From assembly GCA_001179505.1 (NCBI GenBank), contig CDMY01000007.1, positions 121,585-185,584 on the forward strand: DNA of 64,000 nt, in the 5' to 3' direction. Of the stretch, positions 59,701 to 64,000 are shown piece by piece (the first letter of the stretch is position 1; the number at the start of each line of letters is the position of its first letter). The position numbers and the translations under genes are program-made. Source of the DNA: Vitrella brassicaformis. Lineage: Eukaryota; Sar; Vitrellaceae. Under the pieces are notes generated by a model. That model was given only the letters and a program-made list of their open reading frames with translations. It had not been told where the DNA came from and did no database searches.

Positions 59701-62700
59701 CATTCCCCGTGGACACTTGAGAACGCAAAGATGGATGTGTCGACGCTGAACACGGCGAGAGAGCCACAGCTTCTTGCTCGGACGCGACGCCTTTCAAGTT
59801 GATGTCAATTCGTGGAGCGGGGACGGTCGATGTGCATGCGACGAGGTATTGTACATTGGACATGCCGCAAGGTTGGCTCGGCGTGGCGGACACCTTGAGT
59901 GCGACGTTAAGGTCATTCAATGTGGGAAGCAGCAGCTGATGACCACAGAAGCAGGTGGAAGTGACAGAGTTGTTCATATGTGCTCACACCTGTATCCCTC
60001 CCAACTCAAGAGTCGTCGTCATGTTCTGTGGCACGCGATCCCAGATACCAGTCGGCGTCTCCTTCTCGTGTCTGTCTTCTTCTTGTCGCTCTTGAGCCTC
60101 TGGAAGTGAGGCAAGGGCAGGTGGGGGAGAGACGTCCTCCAAAGAAGAGCAAGACGACGATGAAAGGTTGAGAATGGAATCCTGCCATGGCCTGGAATGC
60201 GCAGCGACCGAGCGTGATGCACCTAGACTGAAGAAAAGTCAAAGACGATGAAGAATCAATGAGACACGAGACCCGTGTGATGGCTCACTGCTCGGAGAGA
60301 TTCTCCTGCCACTGCTGCGTATGCTTGATGAAATCTTGGACCATGCGGATCTGCACAAAAGGACAAAGAATGTACAAATGGATGGCAGCACTCGAAATTG
60401 CCACTCCGTGCTCACCGTGTGTGGGTGGCATCTCAGCCGGGTGGTGGCAATCTTGGTCACAAACCTCTTCTGTTTTCCATCGGATGTCGTCAGCTCCATC
60501 TCGATATGCCTCTCCATCCCCATCTCGTCTCCTTGGTTCACTTGGAACATGACTGGAAAGACGACAGGCGGTGTGTGATCGGCCACGATGGCCGCAAATG
60601 GAGGCAGCCACGGCAAACATTCCTCGAAGTCAGGATGATACCACAGCTCCTTGTGGAGCCGCTCCTCAAGCGTCAAGCCTCCTGTTCCGTCAATTGTCGC
60701 ATCGCCCTGCATCTCTCCGGCTTCGTTCCACAAGGATGGAAACACATCGCGGTGAAGCGATGACAAAAGGGACGCACGCGAGAAGCCTGCGTGAGCCCGA
60801 TGGCCGGACAGTGTACTCCCTGGCCGCCCCGAGCTGACAGTCGATCGTCGCGCTGACTGGCTTGTTGGTGAAGTTTTGGCACCTTCGTCAGCGGCCTTGT
60901 CGTCCATCAGTGTGGTTGCGCGCCGCAGAGACGCCGACTGATGCAGATGCTTGATAAGCGACGAGGGTGAACCTGTCAGCGAAGGCGACGCTTCCGCCTG
61001 ACCAATGCTGGCTGTGCTTGTGTGACTGCGGCGCAGCGATTGAGAGATGGAAGAAGAGGGGCGCGGGCTGACAGAAGAAGGCCCTCGATTATCGTCATTG
61101 TCGATGTGCCACAGATAGATGCGGTCGACGTGAAAGAAGAACTGCAAGGTCTCCTGCTGTGGCACAAATCGATCGCCGTCCCTTCTGGCGGATGATGCAA
61201 GCGAAAAAGGCAGCTTCTCAGCCCAATTGGCACGGAAGGAGACGTTGTGGACGACGAAAGCAGTGAGTAGCCATGTGGCATTTCGCATGATGCCGATTTC
61301 AATGCGATCGACTCTCAACTTGATGACATGGACCGGTCGGGTAGCCTGGGGGGCCAAGGAAACTCGCGTTTGTATGCCGGGGTCAGAGTCAAATTCGCCC
61401 TTGAAGTACACTCGGAAACCTGGGCGAATTCGACTCATCAAGACTATTCAGATTCCCATGCTGTCTCACCATAATTGTTGACATCGACGACGGCCGTTCT
61501 CCCCTCAACACGCTCCCAGTGGCTTCCTCGTTCTCCTTCTCGATTCGCAGGGCCCCTCAGCCAGTCATCGACAGTCAAAATGACCGACACCGCACTTTCT
61601 GGCGCCAAACTGGTAGGAGACTGCCCGTCAGCAGAACGCAGCTCGCTTCGTAACACATCTTCTTCACAAGGCGCGTCGCTGGCGGCTCCTCCATCGGCGT
61701 TGACCATGTGGATTCCGACGTTGTGGACGAATGTGACAACTTTGGCAGCGGTGGATGCGATGCGAGAAAGGGGAGATGGAGCGGCTGACGAAAGATTGGC
61801 GCCCACTGCGAGGCTGTGGGGTGATACCGCAAGAGTAGAGATGGGACTGGAAACGGTAGCAGAAGGCTCCGACTCGCCAGCAAAGAATTCCTGAGGCGCA
61901 GCCAAAAACCTGAGACACAAAGTCTTGCTTCTTTGAGTGAGCTGACTTCCTCTTACACGTGCGAACTTGACGAAACCAAGGGTAGCAGCAAGAAAGGATG
62001 CCGTGGGAAAGAGATGAATCGACACGAGATGCATTGACACATAGAGTTCTTTATCATCAACGGCTTTGGCTGAGTTTTTCTCCTCGCGACGCCCATAGCG
62101 CACCACTATCGACACCTGGAGAAGATCGGCAGAAATTGTTTGCCTTCATTGGATGCCACTCGTACCTGTCCCTTGTTTCTGCCGGCGACAGTCGACGTCC
62201 CAGACATGACCGTCCACTCTGACGCCGTAGGCGACGTTCGCTCCTTCATTTTGTTAGTAAGTGCTGCCACGTGGGCAATGTGCTTGGAGAAAACCACAGA
62301 CGGTCTGTGTCAAAATGAATTTGGACCAGCGCGGACAAGCAAGAAGGGGGCACGATCCGCATACCTGTACGATTTTGATGACAACACTTCGATGTACTCG
62401 ACAAATATTTCATCCAAATGCAGACTCAGTGAGAATCCCGCATCCCCACAGGGATCTGAGTGACGACATGCAAGAGACACAAGGGTGGCAACAAGACTCA
62501 TTCATGCTCACCATAAACAAAAAGAAGCCCTTCAAGCCTCGACATGAGCCACAGGTTGCGCTTGCGATACACATATAAAGCAATCTGCAATGAAAGCCAT
62601 CACGAGATACCCGTCTGCAGTGGCAGCTTCATGCTTGACCTCTGGCTTCTCTTGCCTGGTTCGCCCTTATGTCGAAGCATTGGTTTGGCGTCTCTTGTTC

Positions 62701-64000
62701 CGCAATCCGTGTCTCCTCTGCCAAACTCTGCCTCCTCTGCCATCGAGGAAGGAATCCTTTGAAGTTCTTGACAACAATGAACAGCGCAGTGCTGACGGAG
62801 ACCTCCATTTCGGCGACGCGTAATTCGAGTTTTCTTGGCGAGTACACGACAGACAGATTGGGCACCATTGCCAGCTCTGCTGTTGGACCCCTTCCATCAA
62901 ACTCGTCACCGTCGTAGCTGGAGCCTTCGGCAAACGCTTGGGATGAAGCGGCGTGGACAGCGACTGTCTGAGAGTCGGGGTGATACTCTAAGTCGAGAGC
63001 AGTTGCTTGGACGAGCGTATGCGGGATGTCTGTTGCGTCAGAGGGACTGGCGGGAGCTTCGGGGCGAAAGCGGACAGCAGCCTCCGCCGCCTCGACACGC
63101 AGCCGCTGAAACCGCGCACTGTCTGACTGCCCTGCCGCGACGGCCGCAACAACCTGCAGACACGAATAGACGCGAAGCGATCTGTTGGCTGAAAGTGATA
63201 AGTGTTAATAGGCGGAATGTTACCTCTGCAGCACTTTCATGGTGAGTTCGCGCAAGCCATTGGGCATTCACCTCTGATGAAGGAAGGATGTCTTGCACAA
63301 GGGATAAAAGGAGCCGCGCATCGCCCCGGACGTGAGAGAAATCGATCGAGTAAAAGCGTTCACGGTCCTGGAAAAGCGAGCAATTAGAAAAGGACGTTGT
63401 GTTCTTTATTTGTGTACGTACTCGTGAATCTGTGTATGTGAGAGAGTCTGAGGGGCCATCACAAGCACACCGCTGCCCCATCTGCGTTTCGCTTTCGCAC
63501 CGGATGGCCGAGCCAGCTTCTTCGTCACCATTTCCATTCTTCACGCGATCTGTCTTCCTCCTGACTGCCCGCTTTCCCATCTCGTCCACCGATTCGGAAA
63601 TGTCTTGACTGGCGCGTCTCTTGTGGACTCGTGTGGGGCGAGCCGGCACATCTGTTAAACAGGAAATGGCAGCCATGCCGACTTGCGTTGTACACGGCGA
63701 GACTTACCTGTCTCCTGCACTGACGGCGATGGAAGCGGTCCGGCGTGCAGTAGCACTGATGAAGGCTGCGATGCCGATACTTGCAGCGCATAATCCATTT
63801 CGCTCGTTGCAAGCCATTCGCTTATAATCTCCTGAGTGCCGCTGGTGACCTCTTCGAAGGCGATGTGCGTTGTCTTCCTCTCTCCCGCCTCAGACGTCAT
63901 CTCAAAGCCTTGAACACTTGCCCACTTGGACGTACTTGCATGAATGGGTGGGACGGGGGCAGCTGTGTCGCTTGGGGGGGACAAAACTGAGGACTCAAGC
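47736..64000 (-). CDS. VPS13-like lipid-transfer protein, C-terminal part (5' end beyond window)
   Basis: VPS13 proteins are bridge-like lipid channels at membrane contact sites. Many minus-strand exons are consistent with one gene running from beyond the right edge to a stop at 47736. The largest exon is 58053-54664 (1130 codons, no stop). The rightmost one ends at a donor at 63708. Pieces in order: repeated beta-rich segments ([39 protein letters not shown]), a long Ser/Pro/Glu-rich insertion inside the large exon, then segments like IQIQNSTSLPFTIHLP and FIAVKNALPFPITLEV that match the VPS13 adaptor-binding beta repeats. The end has VYVKELQIHSIQVRCTI, FGSFLAVVKGLIDGVIALFVEPYVAW, FVRDTLVTPWKDLIQW, and a terminal segment with VCEGISNVLLGE and YQEQRHSGERR, as in VPS13 C-termini. 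Not every exon boundary is resolved. ATG2 is less likely because of the adaptor-like region. Confidence 0.8.
54664..58053 (-). other. Giant 3390-base exon of the VPS13-like gene with a disordered insertion
   Basis: Acceptor CAG at 58054-58056, donor GTCCGC below 54664, exactly 1130 codons. The exon mixes beta-rich conserved-looking blocks with long low-complexity loops: Ser/Pro/Arg-rich near 57190-57350, Arg/Ser/Glu-rich near 56280-56830. It dwarfs every other exon in this intron-dense window. Confidence 0.8.

Overview
The window is nuclear DNA from an intron-rich, fairly GC-rich protist. Protein-coding genes are split by many short GT-AG introns of about 50-120 bases. Introns and spacers carry many microsatellites: TG/CA tracts, ATGG, CAGA and CAGG. 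One gene (fibrillin family) begins with a secretory signal followed by a basic Ser/Arg/Pro stretch and a Phe at the predicted cleavage point, the pattern of targeting to a complex secondary plastid. Together with a MORN protein with an acylation-type N-terminus, a C-terminal C3H zinc-finger of the kind seen in alveolates, and a VPS13 giant, this fits a photosynthetic alveolate, a chromerid being my best guess. The organism assignment is inference from sequence style, not from a search.

Layout, left to right. 1-4.9 kb: the 3' end of a gene running in from the left, then poorly resolved plus-strand exons. 4.9-10 kb: a divergent pair, a Frag1/DRAM-like membrane protein (minus) and SRP72 (plus, 22 exons). 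10.6-12.7 kb: minus-strand coding sequence with broken frames, one break being a 16-base tandem duplication. 12.97-16.8 kb: a divergent pair, a secreted kelch protein (minus) and a polyQ/C3H protein (plus). 16.8-22.3 kb: a repeat-rich stretch with no gene I can support. 22.3-30.4 kb: cobalamin-independent methionine synthase (plus), a plastid fibrillin (minus) and phosphoserine aminotransferase (plus). 31-35.2 kb: a small coiled-coil protein (minus) and an unrecognised alpha-solenoid protein (plus), only 97 bases apart. 35.5-40.4 kb: two minus-strand genes, a short LRR membrane protein and a polytopic membrane protein, whose coding ends overlap by 26 bases in different frames. 40.4-43.7 kb: another repeat-rich spacer. 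43.7-47.4 kb: a divergent pair, a MORN-repeat protein (minus) and an SLC35-like nucleotide-sugar transporter (plus). 47.7-64 kb: the C-terminal part of a VPS13-like lipid-transfer protein (minus) that continues past the right edge.

The genes do not form one pathway. They cover protein targeting (SRP72), membrane and lipid traffic (VPS13, transporter, MORN), amino-acid metabolism (MetE, SerC) and plastid lipid globules (fibrillin). The clearest organisational theme is five head-to-head gene pairs separated by roughly 100-370 bases. For the well-resolved genes I checked that the exon sums close to whole codons (SRP72 688 aa, MetE 741, SerC 385, kelch 425, C3H 469, MORN 363, transporter 419). 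The other models are marked as less certain. I saw no CRISPR array, rRNA, tRNA or intact transposon.
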